Notes under the pieces: model-generated | Databases searched by the model: none | Told to the model about the DNA's origin: nothing | Seen by the model: only the letters and a program-made list of their open reading frames with translations | Source: Cellulophaga lytica DSM 7489 | GTDB lineage: Bacteria; Bacteroidota; Bacteroidia; Flavobacteriales; Flavobacteriaceae | Assembly: GCF_000190595.1 (NCBI RefSeq) | Contig: NC_015167.1 | Coordinates: forward strand, 2,712,501 to 2,776,500 | Reading direction: 5' to 3' | DNA length: 64,000 bases | Translations under genes and position numbers: made by a program | Shown: one piece after another, positions 16,932 through 26,997 of the stretch | How the letters are laid out: every line of letters starts with the position of its first letter | Position numbering within the stretch: position 1 is the first letter of the stretch

Positions 16932-19040
16932 TTGCCAAAACCATTATTTAAGCGCATAATTTTCTATTTTTGGAAAAAGTTACTTTTAACTACAAAATCT
17001 ATCTTGGAGAAAATTTATAAAAATCAATCGTTACTATACAAGTGCTTTCTATACGTAGGTACCATATTTTTAATTGTATTTTTCTTTCCTAAAGGGGGAA
17101 AGTTTAAGTATGAGTTTCAAAAAGGAAAGCCATGGCAGTATGAAAATTTGTATGCACCTTTTGATTTTTCAATACAAAAAGATGTAGTAGAAATAGAAAA
17201 AGAAAAACAAGTAGTTAAAAATAACCATTTAGATTACTATACTTATAACCAAGACATAGTAGCATCGGTTACCAAAAATTACAATGCTAATTTTAGCAAA
17301 GTATTTAATAGTTTAGACCTTAATTCAGAAGAAAAAAGATATTTAAAGTCTGTAGGAGAAGAGATAATAAATACACTTTATTTAAATGGTATTATAAAGA
17401 AAAATAAGGTTGCTGCTAAAACTCAAAAGTTTTTTTTATTACGTAATAATGAAGCAAAAGAACTAAGCTTTAAAGATGTTACAAGCATACAAAGTATAGA
17501 TAAAGTAATAAACTCGGTTTTACGTAAAAAGCAACTAACAACATATAACTCACAATTTAAAAAGCTATTTTTTAACATAGTAAAACCCAATGTTTTTTAT
17601 AACGATAATATTTCTAAAAAAACATTGAATGAGGAGTTAGCCAAAATTTCTGTTACTCGTGGTACTATTGATGAAGGCAAGCTAATTATAGTTAAAGGAG
17701 AAGTAGTAGAGGCAGATAATTATAAAATATTAAACTCTTTAAAACAAGAGTATGAGTCTGAGCTTTGGACCGATAATAATTATTACATAATTGTATCTGG
17801 TTACACAATTTTGGTGGCTCTTGTATTGCTAATGTTGCTTTTGTTTTTAAAAAAATATAGGGCTTCAGTATTTAAAAATAATACTAAGGTTACTTTTATC
17901 TTTTTTAATATTTTACTAATGGTTTTTGTAACCACAATGGTTATAAAGTATAATGAGGCATACGTTTATGTAGTACCATTATGTATTTTACCTTTAATAT
18001 TAAAAACATTTTTTGATGCCCGTTTAGGACTTTTTGTGCATGTACTTACATTGTTAATTTTAGGGTTTGTTGTGCCTAATAGTTTTGAGTATATTTTTCT
18101 TCAGATAATGGCGGGTATAGTTACTATTTTAACGGTATCTCAATTGTATAAAAGAGCTAATTTATTTATATCTGTAGGTCAAATTACTTTAATATATATA
18201 ATAGGTTATTTTGCTTTTCATATTATACATGAGGGTAATTTAAATAATATGTATGCAATTACGTTTGGTGTATTTTTATTAAACGGAATGATTACTCTTT
18301 TTGTACAACCGCTTATTTATATTTACGAAAAGATTTTTGGATTAGTGTCAGACGTATCATTGTTAGAATTGTCAGATACTAACTCTAAACTTTTAAAAGA
18401 ACTGTCTAACAAGGCTCCAGGTACATTTCATCATTCTTTACAAGTAGCAAATTTGGCAGAAGCAGCAGCGCAGGAAATTGGTGCAAATGCTATGCTGGTA
18501 AGGGTAGGAGCATTGTATCATGATATTGGTAAAATGAATAATCCAACTTATTTTACAGAAAACCAAGTAACTAATGTAAATCCGCATAATGAGCATACGC
18601 CTATAGAGAGTGCTAAAATTATAATTAACCATGTTTTAGACGGAATAGAAATTGCACGTAAAAACAATTTGCCAGACCGTGTTATAGATTTTATTAGAGT
18701 GCACCACGGAACCTCTAAAGTGTATTACTTTTTTAAAAAACAGTCAGAGATTGATGAAGATGTAAACGAAGACGACTTTAAATATCCTGGGCCATTACCT
18801 TTTTCTAAGGAAACTGCAATTTTAATGATGGCAGATGCGGTAGAAGCAGCTTCAAAAAGTTTAAAAAATCCTACTTTTTTAATGATTGATGAGTTTGTAG
18901 ATAAAATTATAGATGGACAAATGAGAGCCAATCAATTTTCTAATGCAAATATTACATTTAAAGAAATTGTAGAAATAAAAAAGGTGTTAAAATTAAAGTT
19001 AACCAATATTTATCATCTTAGAATTGAATATCCAGAATAA
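16932..19040 (+). CDS. 7TM-HD family phosphohydrolase (PgpH-like)
   Basis: Membrane protein of 702 aa. A first transmembrane helix (about 38-55) is followed by an extracytoplasmic 7TMR-HDED-like domain (about 60-280), a cluster of seven helices (about 285-475) and a C-terminal cytoplasmic HD domain. The HD domain has FHHSLQVANLAEAAAQ, LYHDIGKMNNP and the later HHGTSK, all starting near residue 499. In Listeria the homologue PgpH degrades cyclic di-AMP; applying this here is inference. No ATG is available: the frame opens with TTG at 16932. A second TTG at 17004 (then EKIYKNQSLLY) gives an N-terminus closer to what I would expect for the family. Divergent from the thiolase by 59 bp. Confidence 0.88.
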   Translation: MPKPLFKRIIFYFWKKLLLTTKSILEKIYKNQSLLYKCFLYVGTIFLIVFFFPKGGKFKYEFQKGKPWQYENLYAPFDFSIQKDVVEIEKEKQVVKNNHLDYYTYNQDIVASVTKNYNANFSKVFNSLDLNSEEKRYLKSVGEEIINTLYLNGIIKKNKVAAKTQKFFLLRNNEAKELSFKDVTSIQSIDKVINSVLRKKQLTTYNSQFKKLFFNIVKPNVFYNDNISKKTLNEELAKISVTRGTIDEGKLIIVKGEVVEADNYKILNSLKQEYESELWTDNNYYIIVSGYTILVALVLLMLLLFLKKYRASVFKNNTKVTFIFFNILLMVFVTTMVIKYNEAYVYVVPLCILPLILKTFFDARLGLFVHVLTLLILGFVVPNSFEYIFLQIMAGIVTILTVSQLYKRANLFISVGQITLIYIIGYFAFHIIHEGNLNNMYAITFGVFLLNGMITLFVQPLIYIYEKIFGLVSDVSLLELSDTNSKLLKELSNKAPGTFHHSLQVANLAEAAAQEIGANAMLVRVGALYHDIGKMNNPTYFTENQVTNVNPHNEHTPIESAKIIINHVLDGIEIARKNNLPDRVIDFIRVHHGTSKVYYFFKKQSEIDEDVNEDDFKYPGPLPFSKETAILMMADAVEAASKSLKNPTFLMIDEFVDKIIDGQMRANQFSNANITFKEIVEIKKVLKLKLTNIYHLRIEYPE

Positions 19041-19081
19041 AAAATTCTAACTAAACACAAATATTTATAAACCATTATAGT

Positions 19082-19561
19082 ATGAAAACATATGTTGTTT
19101 CAGTAAATGATGAAGAAATAACAGTAAATAGCAAAGAGGTTTCTAAGCTAAATATTGTTAAAGATTCAGATGAAGAATACCATATTTTAGAAGACAATAA
19201 AAAGTACAATGCTAAATTAATTAGCGCAAATTTTTTAGAAAAAACCTTAAAAGTTGAGGTTAATGGTAATAGTTATACAATTGCCATTGCAGATGAGTAC
19301 GACCAGATGGTTAAAAAAATGGGCTTACTTGCTGTAAATACAAAAAAAGAGAAAAATATAAATGCTCCTATGCCAGGGCTTATTTTAGATATTTTGGTAA
19401 CAGAAGGCCAAGAAGTTAAAGAAGGAGAGCAAGTTTTGGTTTTATCTGCTATGAAAATGGAAAATATTATTACGGCACCTAGTGATGGTGTGGTTAGTGT
19501 AGTAAATGTTGCTAAGGATGATGCTGTGGAAAAAGGACAATTATTAATAGAAATAGCATAA
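19082..19561 (+). CDS. Biotin carboxyl carrier protein of an acyl-CoA carboxylase
   Basis: A 159-aa carrier with a C-terminal biotinyl/lipoyl domain (about 90-159). The biotinylated lysine is Lys125 in LSAMKMENII. The N-terminal half (about 1-85) is a small beta-rich domain of the kind found on carriers of propionyl-CoA-type carboxylases. It carries CO2 between the biotin carboxylase and carboxyltransferase encoded immediately downstream: it ends 2 nt before the carboxylase gene, and carboxyltransferase follows 1 nt after that, so the three form a tight operon. The ATG at 19082 follows A-rich sequence and is well placed. Confidence 0.92.
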   Translation: MKTYVVSVNDEEITVNSKEVSKLNIVKDSDEEYHILEDNKKYNAKLISANFLEKTLKVEVNGNSYTIAIADEYDQMVKKMGLLAVNTKKEKNINAPMPGLILDILVTEGQEVKEGEQVLVLSAMKMENIITAPSDGVVSVVNVAKDDAVEKGQLLIEIA

Positions 19562-19563
19562 AT

Positions 19564-21042
19564 ATGAAAAAAATATTAGTTGCTAACAGAGGAGAAATTG
19601 CATTACGTGTTATGCGTTCTGCAAAAAAAATGGGAATTAAAACTGTAGCAGTTTTTTCTGAGGTAGATAGAGAAGCACCACACGTAAAATATGCAGATGA
19701 AGCTATTTGTTTAGGTGCAGCACCATCATCAGAGTCTTACTTGGTAATGGATAAAGTTATACAGGCGGCAAAAGATACTGCTGCAGATGGTATACACCCA
19801 GGTTACGGCTTTTTAAGTGAAAATGCAGAATTTGCAAAAAAAGTTACCAATGCAGGAATAACATTTATAGGTCCCAAACCCCACGCAATTGAAGTAATGG
19901 GTAATAAACTAGCAGCAAAAGAAGCTGTTAAAGATTATAATATACCTATGGTACCTGGTATTGAAGAAGCTATTACAGATGTAGACTTAGCAACTAAAAT
20001 AGCTAAAGAAATAGGTTTCCCTATTTTAATTAAAGCAGCAGCTGGTGGTGGCGGAAAAGGAATGCGTGTTGTAGAAAATATAGAAGAACTAGCAGACCAA
20101 ATGAAACGTGCAATTAGTGAGGCAGAATCTGCGTTTGGAGATGGTTCTGTTTTTATAGAAAAGTACGTAGCATCACCAAGGCATATAGAAATTCAGGTTT
20201 TAGCAGATAATCACGGTAATGTAGTGCACTTATTTGAACGCGAATGTAGCATACAACGTAGACATCAAAAAGTTGTAGAAGAAGCACCATCTGTTGTATT
20301 AACACCTGCCATTAGAGAGGCTATGGGAGATGCAGCAATTAAAGTAGCAAAAGCCTGTGACTATGTTGGTGTTGGTACAGTAGAATTTTTATTAGATGCT
20401 GATAAAAATTTCTATTTTTTAGAAATGAATACACGTTTGCAAGTAGAACACCCAGTTACAGAACTAATTACAGGTGTAGACTTGGTAGAGCAACAAATTA
20501 AAGTTGCTAGAAATGAAACGCTACAAATTACTCAAAACGATTTAAAAATTAAAGGTCACGCTGTAGAAGTTAGGGTGTATGCAGAAGATCCCTTGGATAA
20601 CTTTATGCCTAGTATTGGTACGTTATCAACCTATAAAAGACCAAGAGGTAAAGGTATACGTTTAGATGATGGTTTTGAAGAAGGTATGGAAATACCAATT
20701 TATTACGATCCTATGTTATCTAAATTGATAACCTACGGAGATACCAGAGAAGAAGCAATACAATTAATGCTTTCTGCTATTGAAAATTATAAAATTGAAG
20801 GAGCATCTACAACCTTGTCTTTTGGTAAGTTTGTTTGTGAGCATCCTGCATTTTTATCTGGAGATTTTGATACACATTTTGTTAAAAATTACTATTCTGC
20901 AGATAAGTTAATAGCTGCTCGTTTACCAGAACATAAAGTGGCGGGCTTATTTGGCGTGCACTTGTTTAATGAGTACACTAAAGTAGTAAAAACGCCAGAA
21001 CAAGAAACTTCCAATTGGAGAACTAACAGAAATACAAAGTAA
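19564..21042 (+). CDS. accC: Biotin carboxylase subunit
   Basis: ATP-grasp biotin carboxylase of 492 aa. Motifs in order: the N-terminal [14 protein letters not shown], the Gly-rich ATP loop [14 protein letters not shown] near residue 160, [17 protein letters not shown] near residue 230, and the catalytic segment [16 protein letters not shown] near residue 285. It is somewhat longer than E. coli AccC (about 450 aa), with extra C-terminal residues. Paired with a propionyl-CoA-type carboxyltransferase, it more likely serves an acyl-CoA (propionyl-CoA) carboxylase than fatty-acid acetyl-CoA carboxylase, though sharing between the two is possible. Middle gene of the operon. Confidence 0.93.
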   Translation: MKKILVANRGEIALRVMRSAKKMGIKTVAVFSEVDREAPHVKYADEAICLGAAPSSESYLVMDKVIQAAKDTAADGIHPGYGFLSENAEFAKKVTNAGITFIGPKPHAIEVMGNKLAAKEAVKDYNIPMVPGIEEAITDVDLATKIAKEIGFPILIKAAAGGGGKGMRVVENIEELADQMKRAISEAESAFGDGSVFIEKYVASPRHIEIQVLADNHGNVVHLFERECSIQRRHQKVVEEAPSVVLTPAIREAMGDAAIKVAKACDYVGVGTVEFLLDADKNFYFLEMNTRLQVEHPVTELITGVDLVEQQIKVARNETLQITQNDLKIKGHAVEVRVYAEDPLDNFMPSIGTLSTYKRPRGKGIRLDDGFEEGMEIPIYYDPMLSKLITYGDTREEAIQLMLSAIENYKIEGASTTLSFGKFVCEHPAFLSGDFDTHFVKNYYSADKLIAARLPEHKVAGLFGVHLFNEYTKVVKTPEQETSNWRTNRNTK

Positions 21043-21043
21043 A

Positions 21044-22591
21044 ATGGGAGAGCAAAGCAAAGAAAATATATTACAGTCTAAAATAGATTTAGCTAAATTA
21101 GGTGGAGGCAAAACACGTATAGAAAAACAACACGCTAAAGGTAAATTAACTGCCCGTGAGCGTATTCATTTTTTGTTAGACGAAGGTTCTTTTGAAGAAA
21201 TGGGTATTTTAGTAACCCACAGAACGTCTGATTTTGGTATGGACAAACAACAGTTTTATGGAGATGGTGTTGTAACTGGTTACGGAACAATAAATGGTAG
21301 ACAGGTTTGTGTTTTTGCACAAGATTTTACTGTTTTTGGCGGTGCATTATCTGAGACTCACGCAGAAAAAATATGTAAAATTATGGATATGGCTATGAAA
21401 ATAGGTGTGCCTGTAATTGGATTAAACGATAGTGGAGGAGCAAGAATACAAGAAGGTGTACGCTCTTTAGGTGGTTATGCAGATATTTTTCATAGAAATG
21501 TAATGTCTTCAGGTGTTATTCCTCAAATTTCGGCAATAATGGGGCCTTGTGCAGGTGGTGCTGTTTACTCGCCAGCTATGACAGATTTTACACTTATGGT
21601 AGAAAACTCTAGCTATATGTTTGTAACTGGGCCAAATGTTGTAAAAACAGTGACTAATGAAGAGGTAACCTCAGAAGAATTAGGAGGCGCAAAAACACAC
21701 GCTACAAAATCTGGTGTAACACACGTTACTGCTGCCAATGATATAGAATGTATTAGCCAAATTAAGCAAATGATTAGCTATATGCCTCAAAACTGTGAGG
21801 ATAAACCAGCTAAGCTTCCTTATACTTTGGGTGATGAAATTAGAGAAGAATTAGAAACTATGGTTCCAGCAAATGCAAATCAGCCTTATGATATGCGTAC
21901 CGTTATAAACGGAATTATAGATAAAGAATCTTTTTTTGAAATTCATAAAGATTACGCAGATAATTTAGTTGTTGGTTTTGCACGCTTAGCAGGTAGGAGT
22001 ATAGGTATTGTAGCTAACCAGCCAATGAGTTTGGCTGGAGTATTAGATGTAGAAAGCTCTAAAAAAGGGGCTCGTTTTACACGTTTTTGTGATTGTTTTA
22101 ATATTCCGCTAGTTGTACTAGTAGACGTACCAGGATTTTTACCAGGTACGGATCAAGAATGGAATGGCATAATTACTAACGGAGCTAAATTATTATACGC
22201 ATTAAGTGAAGCAACAGTGCCAAAAGTAACTGTTATTACGCGTAAAGCTTATGGTGGGGCATATGATGTTATGAACTCTAAACATATAGGTGCGGATATG
22301 AACTATGCTTGGCCTGGAGCAGAAATAGCAGTAATGGGAGCTAAAGGAGCTAGTGAAATTATTTTTAGGAAAGAAATACAAGCTGCAGACGACCCAGTAG
22401 CTAAACTTGCAGAAAAAGAGCAAGAGTATGCAGATACTTTTGCAAACCCATATAGTGCAGCCCAAAGAGGATTTATAGACGAGGTTATTTTGCCAAAAGA
22501 TACTCGTAAAAAACTTATAAAAGCTATGGCTATGTTAGAGGATAAGGTTGTAAACGTACCTAAACGTAAGCACGGTAATATTCCGTTATAA
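21044..22591 (+). CDS. pccB: Acyl-CoA (propionyl-CoA type) carboxylase beta subunit
   Basis: Carboxyltransferase of 515 aa with the two crotonase-like halves fused, as in PccB/MccB enzymes. Motifs include [20 protein letters not shown], the first oxyanion-hole region [14 protein letters not shown] near residue 130, [16 protein letters not shown], and the second-half segments [15 protein letters not shown] and AYGGAYDVM. It moves the carboxyl group from biotin to the acyl-CoA, probably propionyl-CoA giving methylmalonyl-CoA. It closes the three-gene operon and is followed by an intrinsic terminator. The exact acyl substrate is not decided by sequence inspection. Confidence 0.92.
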   Translation: MGEQSKENILQSKIDLAKLGGGKTRIEKQHAKGKLTARERIHFLLDEGSFEEMGILVTHRTSDFGMDKQQFYGDGVVTGYGTINGRQVCVFAQDFTVFGGALSETHAEKICKIMDMAMKIGVPVIGLNDSGGARIQEGVRSLGGYADIFHRNVMSSGVIPQISAIMGPCAGGAVYSPAMTDFTLMVENSSYMFVTGPNVVKTVTNEEVTSEELGGAKTHATKSGVTHVTAANDIECISQIKQMISYMPQNCEDKPAKLPYTLGDEIREELETMVPANANQPYDMRTVINGIIDKESFFEIHKDYADNLVVGFARLAGRSIGIVANQPMSLAGVLDVESSKKGARFTRFCDCFNIPLVVLVDVPGFLPGTDQEWNGIITNGAKLLYALSEATVPKVTVITRKAYGGAYDVMNSKHIGADMNYAWPGAEIAVMGAKGASEIIFRKEIQAADDPVAKLAEKEQEYADTFANPYSAAQRGFIDEVILPKDTRKKLIKAMAMLEDKVVNVPKRKHGNIPL

Positions 22592-22608
22592 GTATATTTA
22601 AAAAAGTA

Positions 22609-22643
22609 AAATCGCCAATTTTTATTAAAATTGGCGATTTTTT
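22609..22643. terminator. Bidirectional intrinsic terminator
   Basis: A 14-bp perfect stem (AAATCGCCAATTTT / AAAATTGGCGATTT, 4-nt loop) with T6 on the right and A-rich sequence on the left. It lies between the carboxylase operon and the convergent GH13 gene. Confidence 0.9.
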
Positions 22644-22660
22644 AATGCGTGTTATTTTTA

Positions 22661-24094
22661 TTATTTAGCAGTCAAAATATGGTATTCCCAAGGTGCTAAT
22701 GTTAAGCTTTTTTCTTCATTAATGTTAAAATCAGTACTAGAAATATAATCAGTAAAGTCTCCTGTAATACTAACAGTAACGTTTTGTTCTATATCAGTTA
22801 AGTTAGCTATAAAATATACAGTTTCACTATTTTTTTCTCTTTTAAAAGCTAAAACAGCTTCATTTTTAGAGGTTTGTATTCTAGTGTAATTTGCAGCTTT
22901 TTTACCACCATTTAAAGCTGAATTGCTATTTTTTAGTTCACCTAATTTTTCTAATAAGGCAAAATATTCACCTTTAGTTTTAGGTATGGTATCTTTTTCA
23001 AAAAAACGTAATCTGTGTGCCATATCATATTCCTGTCCAGAATATATTAATGGCATTCCTGGCATAAGGTATGTTAATGCAGTAAATACTTCTTTGTTGT
23101 TTGGCATTCTTTCTAATAAAGTACCATTCCAAGAGTTTTCGTCATGGTTTGTAACAAAGTTCATATTAATGTCATCTGCTTCTAAAATAGTATCTAGTTT
23201 TACCATATAGTCATCAAACTTAGTAACGTTGGCTTCACCTTTAGCTATTTCATTAAAAATATGATGAACCTCCCAGCCGTATTGCATATCAAAACCATTT
23301 TGTAGCAAATCTGGTTGTTCAGCTTCCGCTAGCATAAAAACAGGTTTTACAGTTTTCATTTCTTTTATGGCGGTATTAAAAAAGTCTACAGGTACTTTGT
23401 GTGCAACATCCATTCTAAAGCCGTCTATATCTGCTTTTTCTACCCAAAATTTCATATCACTAATCATTTCCTTACGCATTTCTTCATTGTCGTAATTTAA
23501 ATCAGCAACGTCTGTCCATCCCCATGATTCTCCTGTTTCTGGGTTTATTGGATCTATAATTTCTCCTTGTTCATTTTGAGTGTAATATTCTGGATGGTCT
23601 GTAATCCAAGGATGATCCCAACCTGTATGGTTTGGTACCCAATCTACAATAACTAAAATACCATTGTCATGTGCAGTGGTTACCATATTTTTAAAGTCAT
23701 CAAACGTTCCAAACTCAGGGTTTATAGCTTTATAGTCAGATACTGAGTAGTAGCTACCTAAGTATTTTTTACGCTCTTCTTCGTCTTTAATATCGCTAGT
23801 AAACTGTCCGTCTGTAGCTTTACGTTTAATTTTAGATATAGGATTAATTGGCATTACCCAAATAACTTTAACTCCAAGTTTTTTAAGTACAGGAATGTCT
23901 TTTGTAAAAGCATTAAACGTACCTTCTGGTGAGTATTGGCGAATGTTGGCTTCGTAAATAACACCATCTTCCATAACTTCTGTTACAGCAATTGGTTCTT
24001 TTTCTACAATTACATTGTTTTCTTCTTTTTTAACTTTTTCCTTGCAGGATATTACTACTGCAAATAAGGATAAAATTGTAATTATTTTTTTCAT
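22661..24094 (-). CDS. GH13 alpha-amylase family lipoprotein
   Basis: A 477-aa lipoprotein (MKKIITILSLFAVVISCKEK, lipid Cys17). It has a single (beta/alpha)8 GH13 catalytic domain from about residue 45 and a short C-terminal beta domain. Conserved regions: VDWVPNHTG (region I), nucleophile Asp229 in GFRMDVAHK, general acid Glu257 in FMLAEAE, and Asp318 in TNHDEN. It would hydrolyse alpha-1,4-glucosidic bonds of maltodextrin in the periplasm or on a membrane face. It is the last gene of the leftward maltodextrin operon. Its ATG lies inside the 3' end of the upstream esterase gene (65-bp overlap), an unusual overlap discussed under findings. Confidence 0.92.
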   Translation of the reverse strand: MKKIITILSLFAVVISCKEKVKKEENNVIVEKEPIAVTEVMEDGVIYEANIRQYSPEGTFNAFTKDIPVLKKLGVKVIWVMPINPISKIKRKATDGQFTSDIKDEEERKKYLGSYYSVSDYKAINPEFGTFDDFKNMVTTAHDNGILVIVDWVPNHTGWDHPWITDHPEYYTQNEQGEIIDPINPETGESWGWTDVADLNYDNEEMRKEMISDMKFWVEKADIDGFRMDVAHKVPVDFFNTAIKEMKTVKPVFMLAEAEQPDLLQNGFDMQYGWEVHHIFNEIAKGEANVTKFDDYMVKLDTILEADDINMNFVTNHDENSWNGTLLERMPNNKEVFTALTYLMPGMPLIYSGQEYDMAHRLRFFEKDTIPKTKGEYFALLEKLGELKNSNSALNGGKKAANYTRIQTSKNEAVLAFKREKNSETVYFIANLTDIEQNVTVSITGDFTDYISSTDFNINEEKSLTLAPWEYHILTAK

Positions 24095-25058
24095 TTTTAA
24101 TTGTTTTAAGTAAAAAAGTTAGTGGTATTTTTATGCGTTTTTGCCAAGAGTTTTCACTATGGTTTTCGCCTTCAAATTTTAGATTTTTATAATTTTTTTG
24201 TGTGTAGCCATTTTTTAAATAAATGCTATCTACAGTGTTTGCATATTTTAGGTAGTAAGCATCTAGAGTTTCTGTGCCATAGTCAAAATACAATTTATGT
24301 GTTTTAGAGTCTGGTATATTAGATGCTGCATACTTAAAAATTAAATTAGGTAGCACATTATTATCCATAGGCTTAAAGCCTAGCCAATGCGTAGATAAAC
24401 AAGCAGCTCCGCCAAATATATTTGGATATTCTGATATGGCATACATAGACATTAAACCTCCCATACTAGATCCCATAACAAATGTATTTTTGGCATCTTT
24501 TTTTACAGAGAATGATGTGTCTATTATTGGTTTTAGCTCGGTAACTATAAATTTTAAATACTGGTCTCCAGTAAGCTTGTCAATATCAAAATTATCGTTT
24601 TTAAAATCTTGTACTAATGATTTGTTTATGGCGCTTACGTTGTTTGTTATTGCTTTTTTTGGAAACAAATCTTGCCATCTTAATTCCGCTATATTATGTA
24701 CAGCAACAACTATAAATTTTTTAATGTTTTTATCATTATTTAATTTAGCAGCTACTTCGTCTACTTTCCATTCTTGTTTATTCCATGTTGTGGTACTGTC
24801 AAACAACATTTGGCCATCATGCATATAAATAACAGCATATTCCTCTTTGGTAGTATAATTATTAGGTAGCCAAACATCTACTGGTCTAGGTGTTATGTAT
24901 TTAGACGCTATATTATTTAGCCTTACCAGTTTTCCACTAGCTAAATTTATTTGTTCTACTTCAGCAAATGGTAAATTAGTTTTTACTTCTTCAGTTTTTT
25001 GTTTGTTTGTACAAGAAAGTAAACAGCCTAGTATAAAAATATATAATATTAGTTTCAT
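24030..25058 (-). CDS. Putative esterase family lipoprotein (alpha/beta hydrolase)
   Basis: A 342-aa lipoprotein (MKLILYIFILGCLLSC, Cys16). It is an esterase-D-like alpha/beta hydrolase: the VDVWLPNNY and YAVIYMHDGQMLF strands are followed by the nucleophile elbow GSSMGGLMS (Ser near residue 196), and a His in GENHSENSWQKR near residue 310 could complete the triad. Members include feruloyl/acetyl esterases and enterochelin-esterase-like proteins. Within a maltodextrin operon its substrate is unclear. The start at 25058 overlaps the stop of the upstream GH13 gene by 1 nt. The last 20 or so residues (IKNEKNNYNFILICSSN) look unlike a family C-terminus and run over the start of the next gene, which may reflect a frameshift in a T6 run at 24112-24117. 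Confidence 0.85.
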   Translation of the reverse strand: MKLILYIFILGCLLSCTNKQKTEEVKTNLPFAEVEQINLASGKLVRLNNIASKYITPRPVDVWLPNNYTTKEEYAVIYMHDGQMLFDSTTTWNKQEWKVDEVAAKLNNDKNIKKFIVVAVHNIAELRWQDLFPKKAITNNVSAINKSLVQDFKNDNFDIDKLTGDQYLKFIVTELKPIIDTSFSVKKDAKNTFVMGSSMGGLMSMYAISEYPNIFGGAACLSTHWLGFKPMDNNVLPNLIFKYAASNIPDSKTHKLYFDYGTETLDAYYLKYANTVDSIYLKNGYTQKNYKNLKFEGENHSENSWQKRIKIPLTFLLKTIKNEKNNYNFILICSSNILQGKS

Positions 25059-26983
25059 TATTTTTTTAGCTTATTGGTAGTTAGTATGTAACATCCTTTT
25101 TTAGGAAGTGTTATATTATTGTCCCAAACTAAAGTTTCGCCAGTAAAAATATTGGTTACTTTTTTACCATCTAAACCAACCTCTTTAAACCTAGAAAGAT
25201 CTAATTGGTATGGATCTTCATTTTTATTTAAAATGATGGTAACTATTTCATTATTTAAAATTCTAAATAACACATAAATACCATTTTGAGGTGCAAAATG
25301 TATGGTTTTTCCTTTGTGTATGGCTTTGCTTTGTTTTCTGAAATTTAGCAGGTTACTCATAAAACGCTGCATTTCTTTTTGATTATTAGTTAAGCCTTTA
25401 CCGGTAAATGCATTTGTTGTATCTGTATCCCATCCGCCAGGAAAATCTGTTCGTATTAATCCATGATCTCCTGGTTTAGCAGTGTTCTGCATTAATATTT
25501 CTGTACCGTAATAAAACTGAGGAATACGTGGTAGCAATGCTAAATAAGCAACAGCCATTTTTGTGTTTTCTATATTTTCATTAAGTTGAGTATAAACGCG
25601 GTCCATATCATGGTTGTCTAAAAAAGCCATAATATCTATAGGAGACTGATATGCAAAATCATTAGCTAATCCTTCATATGTTTTTATAAATCCTGTTCCC
25701 CAAGTTTCGTCTTCGTTTAAAGCGTCTATAATATTTTTTTGCATAGCAAAATCCATTGTAGAGGTTAAGTTAGACTCATAACCATCTTTATTAGGATTAT
25801 TTTTTTGCCAATATGCAATTAATAAAGGATTGTAACTCCATTCTTCTCCTACTATTGAAAAATTTGGATATTCATCCATAATAGTTCCAGCCCAATTAGC
25901 CATAAAGTCTTTATCTGGGTAAGGATATGTGTCTTGACGAATACCTCCTAACTCTAAAGTCTCTATCCACCAAATACTATTTTGAATAATATAAGTTGCT
26001 AAAAAAGGATTACGTTGGTTAAGATCTGGCATATGATTACCAAACCAACCGTCTGTCATTTCTTTTTTATCTGCTTTAGAGGCATATATGTCTTGGTTAC
26101 TTGTTCTTTTGTGGTTTGCTATAGTTACAGGTTTATTATTTATAAATTTGTCTTGATAATTAACCCAATCTTTAAATGGTAAATCTTTCATCCACCAGTG
26201 CTCTAACCCACAATGGTTAGCCACTTGATCCATTATTAATTTAATTCCTTTTTCTTTAGATTTTATAGCTAATTGCTTGTACTCATCTAAAGTTCCAAAC
26301 CTAGGATCTACGCCATAAAAATCTGTAATTGCATATCCGTGGTACGATTGTTTTGGCATATTATTAGTTAATAAAGGACTAGGCCAAATGGCTGTATAAC
26401 CTAAGGATTCTATATACTCTAAATGTGTAGTAATTCCTTTAATATCTCCACCGTGCCTTGCATAGTCATCTGTACGATCTATATTTTTCTCAAGTAAAGA
26501 ACTATTTATGTCATTAGAAGTATCTGCGTTAGCAAACCTATCTGGAGTAATTAAATAAACTGCATCTGCACTAGAAAAACCTATATAATCTTCAGCTTTT
26601 TTAACTCTGTTTTTAAGTTCATAAGTTTGCGTTTTTGTAGTGCCATCTTCAGATGTAAAATCAATATTAAATAAGCCTGCTTTTGCTGTTTCACTAATCT
26701 CTACATCAATAAACAAATAATTAGGACTATCTGCTTTAGTTACTTTTTTTATAGAAATACCTGTTTTAGAAATCTTTGGAGTACTATTGGCTATATTAGG
26801 ATTTTTAACCAATAATTGCAGTTTGTTGTTTTTAAAACCTACCCACCAATGTGGAGGCTCTACACGCTCTATATCATTAGAAACTGTAATAGGAGCTTCT
26901 TCTTGTTTCTGTTCCTTTTTAGGAGAACAAGAAACAAAAAGAGCAAAAACTAATACAAAAACACTTAAAAATCCTTTTTTCAT
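25058..26983 (-). CDS. GH13 neopullulanase/cyclomaltodextrinase-like lipoprotein (SusA-like)
   Basis: A 641-aa lipoprotein (MKKGFLSVFVLVFALFVSC). It has an N-terminal early-set/Ig-like domain (about 30-130), as in cyclomaltodextrinases and Bacteroides SusA, then a GH13 barrel. Conserved residues: MDQVANHCG (region I), nucleophile Asp351 in GGIRQDTYPY, acid Glu380 in IVGEEWSY, and Asp459 in LDNHDMDR. It should degrade imported maltodextrins, pullulan fragments or cyclodextrins in the periplasm. It lies 14 bp after the GH65 gene and 1 nt overlapped with the esterase gene, so the operon is tightly packed. Confidence 0.93.
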   Translation of the reverse strand: MKKGFLSVFVLVFALFVSCSPKKEQKQEEAPITVSNDIERVEPPHWWVGFKNNKLQLLVKNPNIANSTPKISKTGISIKKVTKADSPNYLFIDVEISETAKAGLFNIDFTSEDGTTKTQTYELKNRVKKAEDYIGFSSADAVYLITPDRFANADTSNDINSSLLEKNIDRTDDYARHGGDIKGITTHLEYIESLGYTAIWPSPLLTNNMPKQSYHGYAITDFYGVDPRFGTLDEYKQLAIKSKEKGIKLIMDQVANHCGLEHWWMKDLPFKDWVNYQDKFINNKPVTIANHKRTSNQDIYASKADKKEMTDGWFGNHMPDLNQRNPFLATYIIQNSIWWIETLELGGIRQDTYPYPDKDFMANWAGTIMDEYPNFSIVGEEWSYNPLLIAYWQKNNPNKDGYESNLTSTMDFAMQKNIIDALNEDETWGTGFIKTYEGLANDFAYQSPIDIMAFLDNHDMDRVYTQLNENIENTKMAVAYLALLPRIPQFYYGTEILMQNTAKPGDHGLIRTDFPGGWDTDTTNAFTGKGLTNNQKEMQRFMSNLLNFRKQSKAIHKGKTIHFAPQNGIYVLFRILNNEIVTIILNKNEDPYQLDLSRFKEVGLDGKKVTNIFTGETLVWDNNITLPKKGCYILTTNKLKK

Positions 26984-26997
26984 AGCTTAAATAGTTT

